DNA from: Blautia sp. OF03-15BH
Lineage (GTDB): Bacteria > Bacillota > Clostridia > Lachnospirales > Lachnospiraceae
Assembly (NCBI RefSeq): GCF_003463065.1
Contig: NZ_QSCM01000004.1
Coordinates: 165,770 to 229,769 of the forward strand
Length of the DNA stretch: 64,000 bases
Reading direction: 5' to 3'
In this document: in pieces, positions 8,380 to 17,364 of the stretch
How positions within the stretch are numbered: the stretch's first letter is position 1
How the letters are laid out: every line of letters starts with the position of its first letter
Notes under the pieces: generated by a model
What the model saw: the letters and a program-made list of their open reading frames with translations, nothing else
The model's database searches: none
What the model was told of the DNA's origin: nothing
Translations under genes and position numbers: made by a program

Positions 8380-9867
8380 CTAAAAATTCAGGATCTTTTT
8401 CACGATGGCCTTCATCTCGTCCTTTTCTACCACAGTGTCATGAAGGACAGGAGCCGTACGAAGCTCTTCCACAGCCTTTGGAACAGCGGTTTTGGAAAGG
8501 ACCGAAAGCTCATCTACAAGGCGGAAATCATCCATTGCATCATACTTCTCATCAATGGCATCCATGACACTTCTTGCAAATTTGTAGGGGCTTGCAGTGG
8601 AAGCGATCACGGTCACATGTTCATCACCGGTCTCCTTCCGGTATTTCCGGTAAACTGCAGAAGCCACTGCCGTATGGGTATCGATCACGTAATCCGCCTC
8701 TTTGTAAAGCCGTGCAATCTCAGCCGCAGTCTCTTCCTCAGAAGCATAATTGCCATAAAAATCAGCCAGCTTTTCTTTCATCTGCGGTGTAATCGTATAA
8801 GTGCCCTTTTCCGAAAGCTCCTTCATAAATGCGGCATCCTTCACATCATCTGCTCCGGCGATCTTATAGATCAGCCGCTCCAGATTACTGGAGATCAGGA
8901 TATCCATGGAAGGAGAAGTGGTCAGTACAAACTCCCTGTTTCTGTCATAAGAGCCCGTACGGAAGAAATCGTAAAGAACCTTATTCTCATTGGAGGCACA
9001 GATGAGTTTCCCGACAGGTACTCCCATCTCTTTCGCATAATAAGCCGCCAGGATATTTCCGAAGTTTCCGGTCGGCACTACCACATTCATAGACTCGCCC
9101 TTTTTCAGGACTCCGGCTCCGTAAAGCTTTGCGTAAGCATATACATAATAAACGATCTGAGGAACCAGACGGCCGATATTGATGGAGTTTGCAGAGGAAA
9201 AACGAAAGCCCGCCTCTTTCAGCTCCTCGTTCAGTTCCCTGTCACCGAAAAGCTTCTTCACTCCTGTCTGGGCATCATCGAAGTTTCCGTGAATACCCAC
9301 CACATAGGTATTGGCTCCCTTCTGGGTCACCATCTGCTTTTCCTGAATGGGACTCACACCGTTCTTCGGATAGAAAACGATGATCCTGGTTCCCGGCACA
9401 TCCGCAAATCCGGCAAGAGCAGCCTTTCCGGTATCACCGGAAGTAGCGGTAAGGATCACGATCTCTCCGCTGGCCTGGTTTTTCTTCGCTGCCGTAGTCA
9501 TCAGATGCGGCAAAATAGAAAGTGCCATATCTTTAAATGCAATGGTCGCACCATGAAAGAGCTCCAGATAATAAGCCTCTCCCGCTTTCTTTAAAGGAGC
9601 GATCTCTTTCGTATCAAACTTCTCATCATAGGCTGCTGCAATACAGTCCTTCAACTCTTTCTCTGAAAAATCTGTCAGGAAACGGCTCATGACCTCATAT
9701 GCGGTCTCCTGATAGCTCATATCCTTTAAAACATCCATATCCACAGAAAGTGCCGGGATATAAGAAGGAACAAACAACCCTCCATCCTGAGCCAGACCCT
9801 GTAAGATAGCCTGGGACGCCGTCACCTTCTCTGCCTTGTCTCTTGTACTGCTATAGAAAAGTTCCAT
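8380..9867 (-). CDS. thrC: Threonine synthase
   Basis: A 495-residue PLP enzyme converting O-phosphohomoserine to threonine. The N-terminal cap MELFYSSTRDK is typical of the longer bacterial/fungal subgroup. The PLP lysine lies in GATIAFKDMAL (Lys112), and the phosphate-binding loop is in the TSGDTGKAAL stretch. Length is normal. A GAGGAG Shine-Dalgarno sits just before the ATG. It is transcribed alone from a good promoter; no hom or thrB is present. Confidence 0.97.
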   Translation of the reverse strand: MELFYSSTRDKAEKVTASQAILQGLAQDGGLFVPSYIPALSVDMDVLKDMSYQETAYEVMSRFLTDFSEKELKDCIAAAYDEKFDTKEIAPLKKAGEAYYLELFHGATIAFKDMALSILPHLMTTAAKKNQASGEIVILTATSGDTGKAALAGFADVPGTRIIVFYPKNGVSPIQEKQMVTQKGANTYVVGIHGNFDDAQTGVKKLFGDRELNEELKEAGFRFSSANSINIGRLVPQIVYYVYAYAKLYGAGVLKKGESMNVVVPTGNFGNILAAYYAKEMGVPVGKLICASNENKVLYDFFRTGSYDRNREFVLTTSPSMDILISSNLERLIYKIAGADDVKDAAFMKELSEKGTYTITPQMKEKLADFYGNYASEEETAAEIARLYKEADYVIDTHTAVASAVYRKYRKETGDEHVTVIASTASPYKFARSVMDAIDEKYDAMDDFRLVDELSVLSKTAVPKAVEELRTAPVLHDTVVEKDEMKAIVKKILNF

Positions 9868-9924
9868 CTCATTCTCTCCTCTTCCGACCGCACTCTTTCG
9901 CGCGTTACTTTATCGCTGTCACCT

Positions 9925-9953
9925 ACTATAACATACTTTTTACGGTTGTACAA
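9925..9953 (-). promoter_or_regulatory. SigA-type promoter of thrC
   Basis: On the minus strand there is TTGTAC (9948-9953), a 17-bp spacer and TATAGT (9925-9930). Confidence 0.7.
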
Positions 9954-9992
9954 CAAAAAATCTTTCGTGGACGTATTTTTGTACGCCATAGA

Positions 9993-10022
9993 AAAACCGG
10001 ACAGGATATTTCTCCTGTCCGG
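9993..10022 (-). terminator. Terminator downstream of the cell-wall hydrolase gene
   Basis: A perfect CCGGACAGG/CCTGTCCGG stem with an 8-nt loop, followed by TTTTT on the minus strand. Confidence 0.85.
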
Positions 10023-10035
10023 CTTTCCGGTACGC

Positions 10036-10911
10036 TTACTGCTCCGTACTTTCTGATCCCTTATCAAATGTAAAATACTCATGACCGCCATAAGAAAACA
10101 GCAGCTTTAATTTGCTGTCAAACCATTCCACGCTGCTGCTGTCGGAACTCTGACGAGCCATGAAAAAGAGAGCGCCCTGGGAATAATCCTCCCCTTCCAG
10201 GGCCTGGTCTACGGCCTGAATGGTATCCTCCGTGATCTCCACACTGTAGATCCGCCCGTCTGCTACAGGCGAAAACTGTGCCGATCCTCCGGCATACTGA
10301 AAGACCACATCATAGATACTGTCCGGGAAACGTTCATCCTTCACCCGGTTCAGGACTACATTGGCAATGAGAACTTTGCTCTTTAAGTCGCCTCCTGTAG
10401 CTTCTGCCTCCACGATCCGAAGAAGAGCATCATAATCCTGCTTCGGCATCTGGTTGTTCCGGATCTCCATGAGTCCGTAATAGCCGACTCCGCTGACCTT
10501 CTTCAGCTCCCCGGCCATCTTCTGACGGTTCAGCGCGCCTTTTTCCACACGCGATGTTCCTACAAGAGTGTTCTCATAACCATTCTGGACGCTGACAGAA
10601 GAAACTTCTCTGGCGTATGTCTCCATACAGCCCACACTGTCAACGATCCCCATGAGTCCGGCCTTCACATCAGAAGAAGAATCAGCCTCCGCATCCTCTT
10701 CCTGAACCGAACTCTGTACTGCATAAACCCTGTTCTTACCTCCCCCGGAGAAATTGCCGGCACAGAATACCACTATGGCCAGCACCACGCCAAAAGAAAC
10801 GAGTACCGCACACTCCCGGTAACGGCGTTTCGTCATACTTACGGCGCGGACGAGTGTGCACATAAGCAAGTATGCCAATCGTTGAAGCAGTGCACAAATC
10901 CATCTCATCAT
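10036..10911 (-). CDS. SleB/CwlJ-type cell wall hydrolase
   Basis: A protein of about 291 residues with one N-terminal membrane segment (about 30-55, AVLVSFGVVLAIVVFCAG), a linker, and a C-terminal Hydrolase_2 domain (about 155-290). The domain signatures are DYDALLRIVEAEATGGDLKS, VLIANVVLNRVKDERFP and YDVVFQYAGGSAQFSPV. Relatives hydrolyse cortex peptidoglycan during spore germination; membrane-anchored forms in Clostridia may act in vegetative wall turnover. The start is placed at the ATG at 10911, because a GGAGG site lies 8 bases ahead of it; the ATG at 10926 lacks one. A consensus SigA promoter suggests vegetative expression. Confidence 0.88.
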   Translation of the reverse strand: MMRWICALLQRLAYLLMCTLVRAVSMTKRRYRECAVLVSFGVVLAIVVFCAGNFSGGGKNRVYAVQSSVQEEDAEADSSSDVKAGLMGIVDSVGCMETYAREVSSVSVQNGYENTLVGTSRVEKGALNRQKMAGELKKVSGVGYYGLMEIRNNQMPKQDYDALLRIVEAEATGGDLKSKVLIANVVLNRVKDERFPDSIYDVVFQYAGGSAQFSPVADGRIYSVEITEDTIQAVDQALEGEDYSQGALFFMARQSSDSSSVEWFDSKLKLLFSYGGHEYFTFDKGSESTEQ

Positions 10912-10979
10912 AGCCTCTTCCTCCATGTATTTTTCAATAGAAAGGATTCCGTACGGGACTCCTTTTTTTGATATTCCAG

Positions 10980-11008
10980 ATTATAGAGAAAAAATCTGTG
11001 CGTGTCAA
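10980..11008 (-). promoter_or_regulatory. Consensus SigA promoter of the cell-wall hydrolase gene
   Basis: On the minus strand there is a perfect TTGACA (11003-11008), 17-bp spacer and TATAAT (10980-10985). Confidence 0.88.
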
Positions 11009-11350
11009 GCGGTATTTCACATATTTGTAACATATTTCAATGGTGTTCTTTCGCCGTCTCCTGTTTTTGTGTATTTCTTCTGTTTTTCATCTTGTTTTTA
11101 CTTGATTTTTCATTGATTCTGACTATCTCCATTTTTCAAAAACAGCAATTTTCCCAAAGAAAAAAATCGACCTTCATCGACTTTTTCCTTTATTTCTGCG
11201 GTTTTCAAGCTTTCAAAATATTTGTTACGTATAAAATATGGATTGTAATATTTTTGAAACATTATGTCAGATTTTGTATTTCAAAGCAGAATTCTGCTGC
11301 TGTTTTTCTCCTTTTTGTTCGTGCATCAAAGACACATTTTCCATTATAAA
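11009..11350. other. AT-rich intergenic stretch without recognisable genes
   Basis: This T-rich stretch lies upstream of the cell-wall hydrolase promoter. I see no convincing coding signal, RNA motif or repeat in it; short open frames here lack ribosome-binding sites. Confidence 0.6.
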
Positions 11351-11506
11351 GAATTGTGGAAGCTGCTCCGCATTTCATGCTCCCGCAATCCTGAAACACC
11401 TCAAATCCGCTCATTTTTCTACGAAAAATGGCTACTTTTCGGTGTTTTGCGGGTCAAGAAGTCATGCTTTTTCATGCAAGCAAGAAACGCATGACCTTTT
11501 GACCCT
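11351..11506 (+). repeat. Structured palindromic repeat, copy A
   Basis: One of three copies of a composite inverted-repeat element (others at 57305 and 63828). It contains an ATTG...CAAT hairpin with CTCCCGCAAT, then a nested hairpin (AAACACC/GGTGTTT around CATTTTT/AAAAATG), then a 3' hairpin (GGGTCAAG and GTCATGC pairing with GCATGAC and CTTTTGACCC). Paired positions differ between copies in a compensatory way. The leading palindrome present in copies B and C is missing here. Confidence 0.75.
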
Positions 11507-11539
11507 AGTATCATCTTATAATCCCTACATCACCGGACA

Positions 11540-11568
11540 GAAAAACCGCCGGCTTTCACCGGCGGTCC
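11540..11568 (-). terminator. leuA terminator
   Basis: A perfect ACCGCCGG/CCGGCGGT stem with a short loop, followed by TTTTT on the minus strand. Confidence 0.87.
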
Positions 11569-11634
11569 GAAGCTGTTTCTTCTATTATAAATACCCATCG
11601 CTTAGTGCTCTGCGCACTTAAAGCGGAGAACTGC

Positions 11635-13308
11635 TTATTCTGCGTTCAACATATTGTTGATGGCTGTCACCAGGGCATCAACGGAGGCTACGATGATATC
11701 CTGGTTCACGCCTGCTCCCCAGAAATCCTTTCCATCCTTGTCTGTGATTCCCACATAAGCGATAGCACGGGAACTGGAGCTTTTCTCCAATGCATGCTCC
11801 TGATAGGTCTGCAGATTATACTCCAGACGGAACTGTTTTTTCAATGCATTGCTGACTGCATCCAGACGACCGTTTCCGGAAGCGATCGCTACCTTCTCCA
11901 CACCATTCTGCAGTACATGGATCTCTGCAATGATACCGTTATGCTGCTTGAAATGTGCTTCTGTTACCTGGAACGGACTGGCGACACCTTCAAATTTCTT
12001 CTTGAAGATCTCAAAGATTTCAGAAGGCTTGAGCTCCTTATGCATATGATCGGAAACATCCTTGGTCGCATAGCCCATTGCCTCACGCATCTTGGCCGGC
12101 AGGTTCAGGCCGAAGTTCTGCTCCAGAATATAACCGATACCGCCCTTACCGGACTGGCTGTTGATCCGGATCACATCTGCCTCGTACTCTCTTCCGATAT
12201 CCTTCGGATCCAGCGGCAGATAAGGAACGGTCCATTTTCCGGCATGCTCATGCTCCTCCCAGATCTTCATACCCTTGGCGATCGCATCCTGATGAGAACC
12301 GGAGAAGGCTGCAAATACCAGAGAGCCGCTGTAGGGGCTTCTCATATCGATATTCATGCCCGTATACTCCTCATATTCTGCACAGATCTTCGGCATATCA
12401 GAGAAATCCAGTCCCGGATCCACACCCTGGGAATACATATTCATGGCCAGTGTTACGATATCTACATTTCCGGTACGCTCTCCGTTTCCGAAAAGAGTTC
12501 CTTCAATACGGTCTGCCCCGGCAAGCATTCCCATCTCCGCATCGCTGATGCCGCAGCCGCGGTCATTATGCGGATGAAGAGAAACAATCACATTGTCTCT
12601 GTATTTCAGGTTCTTACTCATATACTCCACCTGGCTTGCATAAACGTGGGGCATGGAATGCTCCACCGTACTCGGAAGGTTGATGATGACTTTATGATCC
12701 GGGGTGGGCTGCCATACATCCAGAACGGCATTGCAGACCTCAAGGGCATATTCCATCTCGGTACCGGTAAAGCTCTCCGGACTGTACTCAAAGAAATAAT
12801 TTCCGCCGGACTCCTCCGTAAGCTTCTTCAGAAGCTCCGCTCCATCTACAGCGATCTTCAGGATCTCTTCTTTTGATTTTTTGAATACCTGTTTCCGCTG
12901 TGCCACGGAAGTAGAATTGTATACGTGGACGACTGCCTTTTTCACGCCCTCCAGCGCCTCGAAAGTCTTTCGGATGATATGCTCTCTGGCCTGTGTCAGC
13001 ACCTGGATGGTCACATCGTCGGGGATCATATTTTTCTCGATCAGGGTCCTTAAAAACAGATATTCCGTCTCAGACGCTGCCGGGAAGCCGACTTCGATCT
13101 CTTTGAAACCAAGACGAACCAGGAGTTTGAAAAATTCCAGTTTCTGTTCCAGAGACATCGGTACGATAAGAGCCTGGTTTCCATCTCTTAAATCCACGCT
13201 GCACCAGATCGGTGCTTTTTCGATATGATCTTTCCGGGTCCAGTCCATGCAGGAAACCGGCGGCATAAAATACTGGCGGGTATACTTTTCAACGTTTTTC
13301 ATTCCCAT
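11635..13308 (-). CDS. leuA: 2-isopropylmalate synthase
   Basis: A 557-residue enzyme that condenses acetyl-CoA with 2-oxoisovalerate, the first committed step to leucine. It is of the long LeuA type (IMS2-like). The metal-binding DLRDGNQAL is at about 39-47, the GFKEIEVGFPAAS motif at about 69, the metal-ligand SLHPHNDRGCG near the middle, and a C-terminal LeuA allosteric dimer domain (about 430-557), so leucine feedback is expected. It is transcribed behind a Leu T-box, with an extra palindromic element inserted in the leader. Confidence 0.96.
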   Translation of the reverse strand: MGMKNVEKYTRQYFMPPVSCMDWTRKDHIEKAPIWCSVDLRDGNQALIVPMSLEQKLEFFKLLVRLGFKEIEVGFPAASETEYLFLRTLIEKNMIPDDVTIQVLTQAREHIIRKTFEALEGVKKAVVHVYNSTSVAQRKQVFKKSKEEILKIAVDGAELLKKLTEESGGNYFFEYSPESFTGTEMEYALEVCNAVLDVWQPTPDHKVIINLPSTVEHSMPHVYASQVEYMSKNLKYRDNVIVSLHPHNDRGCGISDAEMGMLAGADRIEGTLFGNGERTGNVDIVTLAMNMYSQGVDPGLDFSDMPKICAEYEEYTGMNIDMRSPYSGSLVFAAFSGSHQDAIAKGMKIWEEHEHAGKWTVPYLPLDPKDIGREYEADVIRINSQSGKGGIGYILEQNFGLNLPAKMREAMGYATKDVSDHMHKELKPSEIFEIFKKKFEGVASPFQVTEAHFKQHNGIIAEIHVLQNGVEKVAIASGNGRLDAVSNALKKQFRLEYNLQTYQEHALEKSSSSRAIAYVGITDKDGKDFWGAGVNQDIIVASVDALVTAINNMLNAE

Positions 13309-13383
13309 TTCTTCATTCTCCTTATTGATCTCTTGTATTTTCGTAACAGTTCAGAACATCAGCGAAATGAAAAATCAGACTAT

Positions 13384-13500
13384 GCAAACTTGTTTGCAAT
13401 AGGATGATTTTTTTATTTCGGAATGGGCGGAACGCCCATTAGCCTCAGACAAAAGCTGCGAATGCAGCGAGAGCGCATGCAATGCGCGGGTCTGTGGCCT
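13384..13500. repeat. Palindrome-rich cloverleaf-like element in the leuA leader
   Basis: Closely packed inverted repeats: GCAAAC/GTTTGC (13384-13397), AATGGGCG/CGCCCATT (13422-13440), then an outer stem GCC-CAGAC/GTCTG-GGC (13442-13499) enclosing GCTGC/GCAGC and GCGCAT/ATGCGC hairpins. No coding signal. It sits between the T-box terminator and the leuA start and would be part of the leuA mRNA leader. It may be a REP-like repeat. Confidence 0.6.
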
Positions 13501-13584
13501 GTTGTTTTGAACGTCCTGAACAGTTACGTATTTTCTTATGGTTGTCGACGAGATAGCAAAATCCGAAAACCGGACTTCGACCAA

Positions 13585-13890
13585 TAAAAAAAGCCTTTCA
13601 TCTCTTCATTTATCAGAGACGAAAGACTTCTGCCTTACGCGGTACCACTCTTTTTCATGGAGAATCTCCATGCACTCATCAGATACGAAACAGCTCTGCT
13701 GTCTTTATATCCTGCCCGTATAACGGCCGGGGAATCCGTCTGCGTCTACTTTTTTCATTAAGAAAATTTGGGGCAGCCGCTCCGAGGTGAGTTCCGCTCT
13801 TTTCTTCCGCTGCCTTCCACCAACCGGCAGCTCTCTGTGCTCTGGAAAGAACGTACTATTCCTCTTCTTCGCATTTTCGTCTATCAACTT
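13585..13890 (-). ncRNA. T-box riboswitch leader, leucine type (CUC specifier)
   Basis: The T-box core AGTGGTACCGCGTAAGGC is on the minus strand near 13635-13655. It is followed by the terminator at 13585-13630 (GTCTTTCGTCTC...GAGATGAAAGGC, then a T run). The specifier region reads GGAACTCACC, giving CUC for leucine, which fits the downstream leuA. AGAGAG and GGTTGGTGGAAG Stem I motifs are visible. Confidence 0.9.
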
Positions 13891-13896
13891 GACACT

Positions 13897-13925
13897 ACTT
13901 TACCATCTTAAAGGAAGATTGTCAA
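13897..13925 (-). promoter_or_regulatory. SigA-type promoter of the leuA T-box transcript
   Basis: On the minus strand there is TTGACA (13920-13925), 17-bp spacer and TAAAGT (13897-13902). Confidence 0.75.
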
Positions 13926-13936
13926 GTGGATAACCA

Positions 13937-13965
13937 TTGAATTTCTCTTCTTTTTCTGATATAGT
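13937..13965 (+). promoter_or_regulatory. SigA-type promoter of the MATE transporter gene
   Basis: TTGAAT (13937-13942), 17-bp spacer ending TGA, and TATAGT (13960-13965). It is divergent from the leuA promoter. Confidence 0.72.
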
Positions 13966-14009
13966 GAGGATGCCGGTCAAAAAAGACTTACAGAAAGAAG
14001 GATCCTTGT

Positions 14010-15398
14010 ATGAAAACAGGAAATGACCTCGGACGGGACAGCGTTCCTTCCCTGGTACTGAAGCTGGCCATTCCTACTATGGTTGCCCAGTTTGTAAACG
14101 TACTTTACAGCATCATCGACCGTATGTATATCGGACATATCCAGGGCTACGGAGATCTGGCTCTGGCGGGAGCAGGAGTCTGCGGTCCCATTGTTACCCT
14201 CCTTTCTTCCTTTGGCACACTGGTCGGCCTGGGAGGTTCCATCCAGATGTCTATCCGTATGGGAGAAGGCAACACGAAAAAAGCCAGACAGATCCTGTCA
14301 AACTCGCTGCTTCTGCTGACCCTTTTTTCTGCTGTCCTCACCGTACTCTTTCTTATGATAAAGGGGCAGCTGCTCCGCTGGTTCGGCGCCAGTGAACAGA
14401 CCTTTGCCTATGCCAATACCTATCTTACCATTTATACCATGGGTACTTTTTTTGCCCTTATGGCAGTAGGGCTGAACTATTTCATCAACTGTCAGGGCTT
14501 CCCGGTCATCGGCATGACCACGGTACTCATCGGAACCATCTGCAATATCATTCTGGATCCGGTGTTCATTTTCGGTCTGGATCTTGGAATTGCAGGAGCT
14601 GCCGTAGCCACGGTGATCTCCCAGTTTCTTTCCTGCAGCTTTGCCCTGGCTTTCCTGAGCTTTTCCAAAAAGGTTCCCATCGGTATCAGTTTCGGTCAGT
14701 ATAGTCTGAAGGTCATCGGAAAAATCCTCTCGATCGGTCTGTCTCCCTTCCTGATCCTGGCCTCAGATAACGTACTTCTCATTGCTACCAACACCGTTCT
14801 GCAGAAATACGGCGGAAACCAGGGTGATTTTCTGATCACCACCGCTACCATCGTTCAGAGCTATATGCTGCTCATCACTTCTCCCATGTTGGGGATCAGC
14901 GGCGGCACGCAGGCTTTGATCAGTTTTAACTACGGTGCCGCAAATACCCGGCGGGTCCGGGATGCGGAAAAATACAGTCTGCTCCTGTGCTTTGGCTTTA
15001 CCACCTTTATGTTTATCGTGACCCGCTTTCTGCCGGTACATTTCATCCGCCTCTTTACCTCTAATGCGGAGATTTCCCGGCTTTCCGTCTGGGGCATCGG
15101 CGTTTTCACCATCGCCATCATTCCTTTGAGTCTCCAGTATGTACTAGTGGACGGCCTTACCGCCATGGAACGGACCAAAACAGCGCTGTCGCTCTCTCTG
15201 TTCCGAAAGAGCTTTTATGTGCTTCTGGTCTTTCTCCTGCCACTGATCCGCAAAGAAGCCACGGCCGTATTTTATGCCCAGCCGATCGCAGATCTCACGG
15301 CTTCCACCATCTCCACCATCGTTTTTCTGCTGGTCTTCCGGAAGCATCTGGAACGAAGAGAGGCTGCTTTCAGAAAGAACGAAACAGCAGCCATCTGA
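14010..15398 (+). CDS. MATE family efflux transporter
   Basis: A 462-residue polytopic protein with about 12 membrane segments, the normal MATE length. The N-terminal MATE half begins PSLVLKLAIPTMVAQFVNVLYSI with the conserved DRMYIGHI motif. The second half repeats the fold, with MLGISGGTQALISFNYGA as its signature. Such proteins export cationic drugs or toxic metabolites by Na+ or H+ antiport; the substrate cannot be predicted. It has an AGAAAGAAGGA ribosome-binding site and its own promoter, and the aminopeptidase gene follows about 120 bp downstream. Confidence 0.95.
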   Translation: MKTGNDLGRDSVPSLVLKLAIPTMVAQFVNVLYSIIDRMYIGHIQGYGDLALAGAGVCGPIVTLLSSFGTLVGLGGSIQMSIRMGEGNTKKARQILSNSLLLLTLFSAVLTVLFLMIKGQLLRWFGASEQTFAYANTYLTIYTMGTFFALMAVGLNYFINCQGFPVIGMTTVLIGTICNIILDPVFIFGLDLGIAGAAVATVISQFLSCSFALAFLSFSKKVPIGISFGQYSLKVIGKILSIGLSPFLILASDNVLLIATNTVLQKYGGNQGDFLITTATIVQSYMLLITSPMLGISGGTQALISFNYGAANTRRVRDAEKYSLLLCFGFTTFMFIVTRFLPVHFIRLFTSNAEISRLSVWGIGVFTIAIIPLSLQYVLVDGLTAMERTKTALSLSLFRKSFYVLLVFLLPLIRKEATAVFYAQPIADLTASTISTIVFLLVFRKHLERREAAFRKNETAAI

Positions 15399-15516
15399 CA
15401 TCAAATGTTCCGAGACCCGGAGCAAGGGGTCTCTCAACATAAATATGAATTGCATCCGCCGCACGGCAGCAAAGCAGTTCAAAGATTTCACTATACAGAA
15501 AAGAGGTTATTGTATC

Positions 15517-17304
15517 ATGAAAGCAAAAGAAAAGATCCAGGCTCTTCAGGCCCTGATGAAAAAAGAAGGAGTTGACGGATATCTCATTCCTTCCTCAGAC
15601 CCGCATATGAGTGAATATCTTCCGGATCATTACACTGCCAGAAGCTGGTTCTCCGGCTTTAACGGTTCTGCAGGTACGCTGGCTGTCACCTCTGAAAAAG
15701 CTGCTCTCTGGGCAGACGGCCGTTATTTCATCCAGGCAGAGCATCAGCTTGAAGGAAGCGGCATTGTGCTCATGAAAATGGGCGAGCCGGGTGTTCCCAC
15801 GGTTGAGAAATGGCTGGCTGACGAGCTTCCGGAAGAAGGAAGCATGGGGATCGACGGTGTGATCACCAGTACTTCCTTTGCTGAAGAACTGAAAAAGGCT
15901 TTTGACGACAAAAAGATCTCCTTAAAAAATATGGATCTGATCTCTCCTGTCTGGACAGAGGATCGTCCTGCCGCTCCCGCTACAAAAGCATGGATCCTGG
16001 ACGCTGCCTACGCCGGCAAGACACCTTCCGAAAAGCTTGCCGATGTCCGTGAAAGCCTGAAAAAAGAGGGTGCCAACGCTTATCTTGCCACCAGACTGGA
16101 AAGCTCCGCATGGCTTTTAAATCTCCGCGCAGATGATATCCTGTTCACACCCTTCGCCCTTTGCTTTACCCTGGTGCTTCCGGACAGCGCCACCATTTTT
16201 ATCAATAAAGAGCGGGTTCCCATGGACGCACAGTCCTATCTGGAAAAAGAAGGTTTTGCATTTGCTCCTTATGAAGATGCCGCAGCCGCAATTCGCGCCA
16301 TCCATACTCCGGTAACCTTCATCATCGAGAAAACATCTCTCAGCTACGCTCTTTACCAGGCTATGGAAGAGAACCCCTGCATCACAGTCAAGGAAGGCAA
16401 AGAGCCGGTCGTTTATCTGAAGGGTGTCAAGAGCGAGGCAGAGATCAAAAATCTGAAGCTTGCCCATATCAAGGACGGTGTTGCAATGGTTCGTTTTGCC
16501 ATCGATCTGGAAGGACGTATGGCAAGAAAAGAAACCGTGACCGAGTGTGATGTAGACGCCATGATGCGCCATTACCGTCTGGAGCAGGAACATTCCCTTG
16601 GAGAATCCTTTGAAACCATTGCCGCTTACGGTCCCAATGCAGCCATGATGCACTACCATCCCACTCCCGAAAACTGTGCCGTACTCAAACCGGAAGGCTT
16701 TCTCCTGGTAGACTGCGGCGGTCATTATCTGGAGGGCACAACGGACATCACCCGTACCTATGCCCTCGGTGAGCCGACGGATGAGGAAAAGGATTACTTT
16801 ACTCTGGTGCTCCGCTCCCATATCGACATGGCAAAGCTTGTATTCAAGGAGAAAATGCCCGGCATCGCCCTGGACCTGGCTGCCCGCGAGCCCTTCTGGG
16901 AAAGAGGACTGGATTATCGCTGCGGTACCGGTCACGGCGTCGGCTTTGTCGGAACTGTCCATGAAGGTCCGCAGTCCCTCAACGGCAGATCTCAGGTTCC
17001 CTTCATTCCAGGCATGACCGTCACAGATGAGCCCGGCATTTACGAAACCGACAAGATCGGCATCCGTATTGAAAATGAGCTTCTCTGCAAAGAGGCCATG
17101 GAAACAGAATACGGAAAATTCTGCTGCTTTGAGCCCATCACCTACTGCCCGATTGACAAGAAAGCCATCGATCCGAAAAAGCTTTCTCCCGCAGAGCTTT
17201 CCTGGCTGAACGAGTATCACGCCACCGTTTATGAAACACTTGCTCCTCAGCTTACCGACAACGAAAAAGCATGGCTGAAAAACGCCTGCTCTCCGCTGGC
17301 CTGA
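15517..17304 (+). CDS. Xaa-Pro aminopeptidase (M24B family)
   Basis: A 595-residue cytoplasmic metallopeptidase releasing N-terminal residues next to proline. It has two creatinase-like N-terminal domains (about 1-300, starting ALMKKEGVDGYLIPSSDPHMSEY) and a pita-bread catalytic domain. The metal ligands are in LLVDCGGHYLEGTTDITRT, GTGHGVGFVGTVHEGP, TDEPGIY and IRIENE, followed by the short C-terminal domain typical of 595-residue family members. An open frame extends upstream, but the ATG at 15517 has a well-placed AGAGG and aligns with the family N-terminus. A bidirectional terminator follows. Confidence 0.95.
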   Translation: MKAKEKIQALQALMKKEGVDGYLIPSSDPHMSEYLPDHYTARSWFSGFNGSAGTLAVTSEKAALWADGRYFIQAEHQLEGSGIVLMKMGEPGVPTVEKWLADELPEEGSMGIDGVITSTSFAEELKKAFDDKKISLKNMDLISPVWTEDRPAAPATKAWILDAAYAGKTPSEKLADVRESLKKEGANAYLATRLESSAWLLNLRADDILFTPFALCFTLVLPDSATIFINKERVPMDAQSYLEKEGFAFAPYEDAAAAIRAIHTPVTFIIEKTSLSYALYQAMEENPCITVKEGKEPVVYLKGVKSEAEIKNLKLAHIKDGVAMVRFAIDLEGRMARKETVTECDVDAMMRHYRLEQEHSLGESFETIAAYGPNAAMMHYHPTPENCAVLKPEGFLLVDCGGHYLEGTTDITRTYALGEPTDEEKDYFTLVLRSHIDMAKLVFKEKMPGIALDLAAREPFWERGLDYRCGTGHGVGFVGTVHEGPQSLNGRSQVPFIPGMTVTDEPGIYETDKIGIRIENELLCKEAMETEYGKFCCFEPITYCPIDKKAIDPKKLSPAELSWLNEYHATVYETLAPQLTDNEKAWLKNACSPLA

Positions 17305-17310
17305 AAACAA

Positions 17311-17362
17311 GCGTAAAAAAGGCATTTCCTTCCGGTTTTTACACCGGTTGGAAATGCCTTCT
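17311..17362. terminator. Bidirectional terminator between aminopeptidase and ABC exporter genes
   Basis: A GGCATTTCC/GGAAATGCC stem with inner ACCGG pairing, flanked by an A run on one side and a T run on the other. It serves both convergent genes. Confidence 0.85.
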
Positions 17363-17364
17363 TT

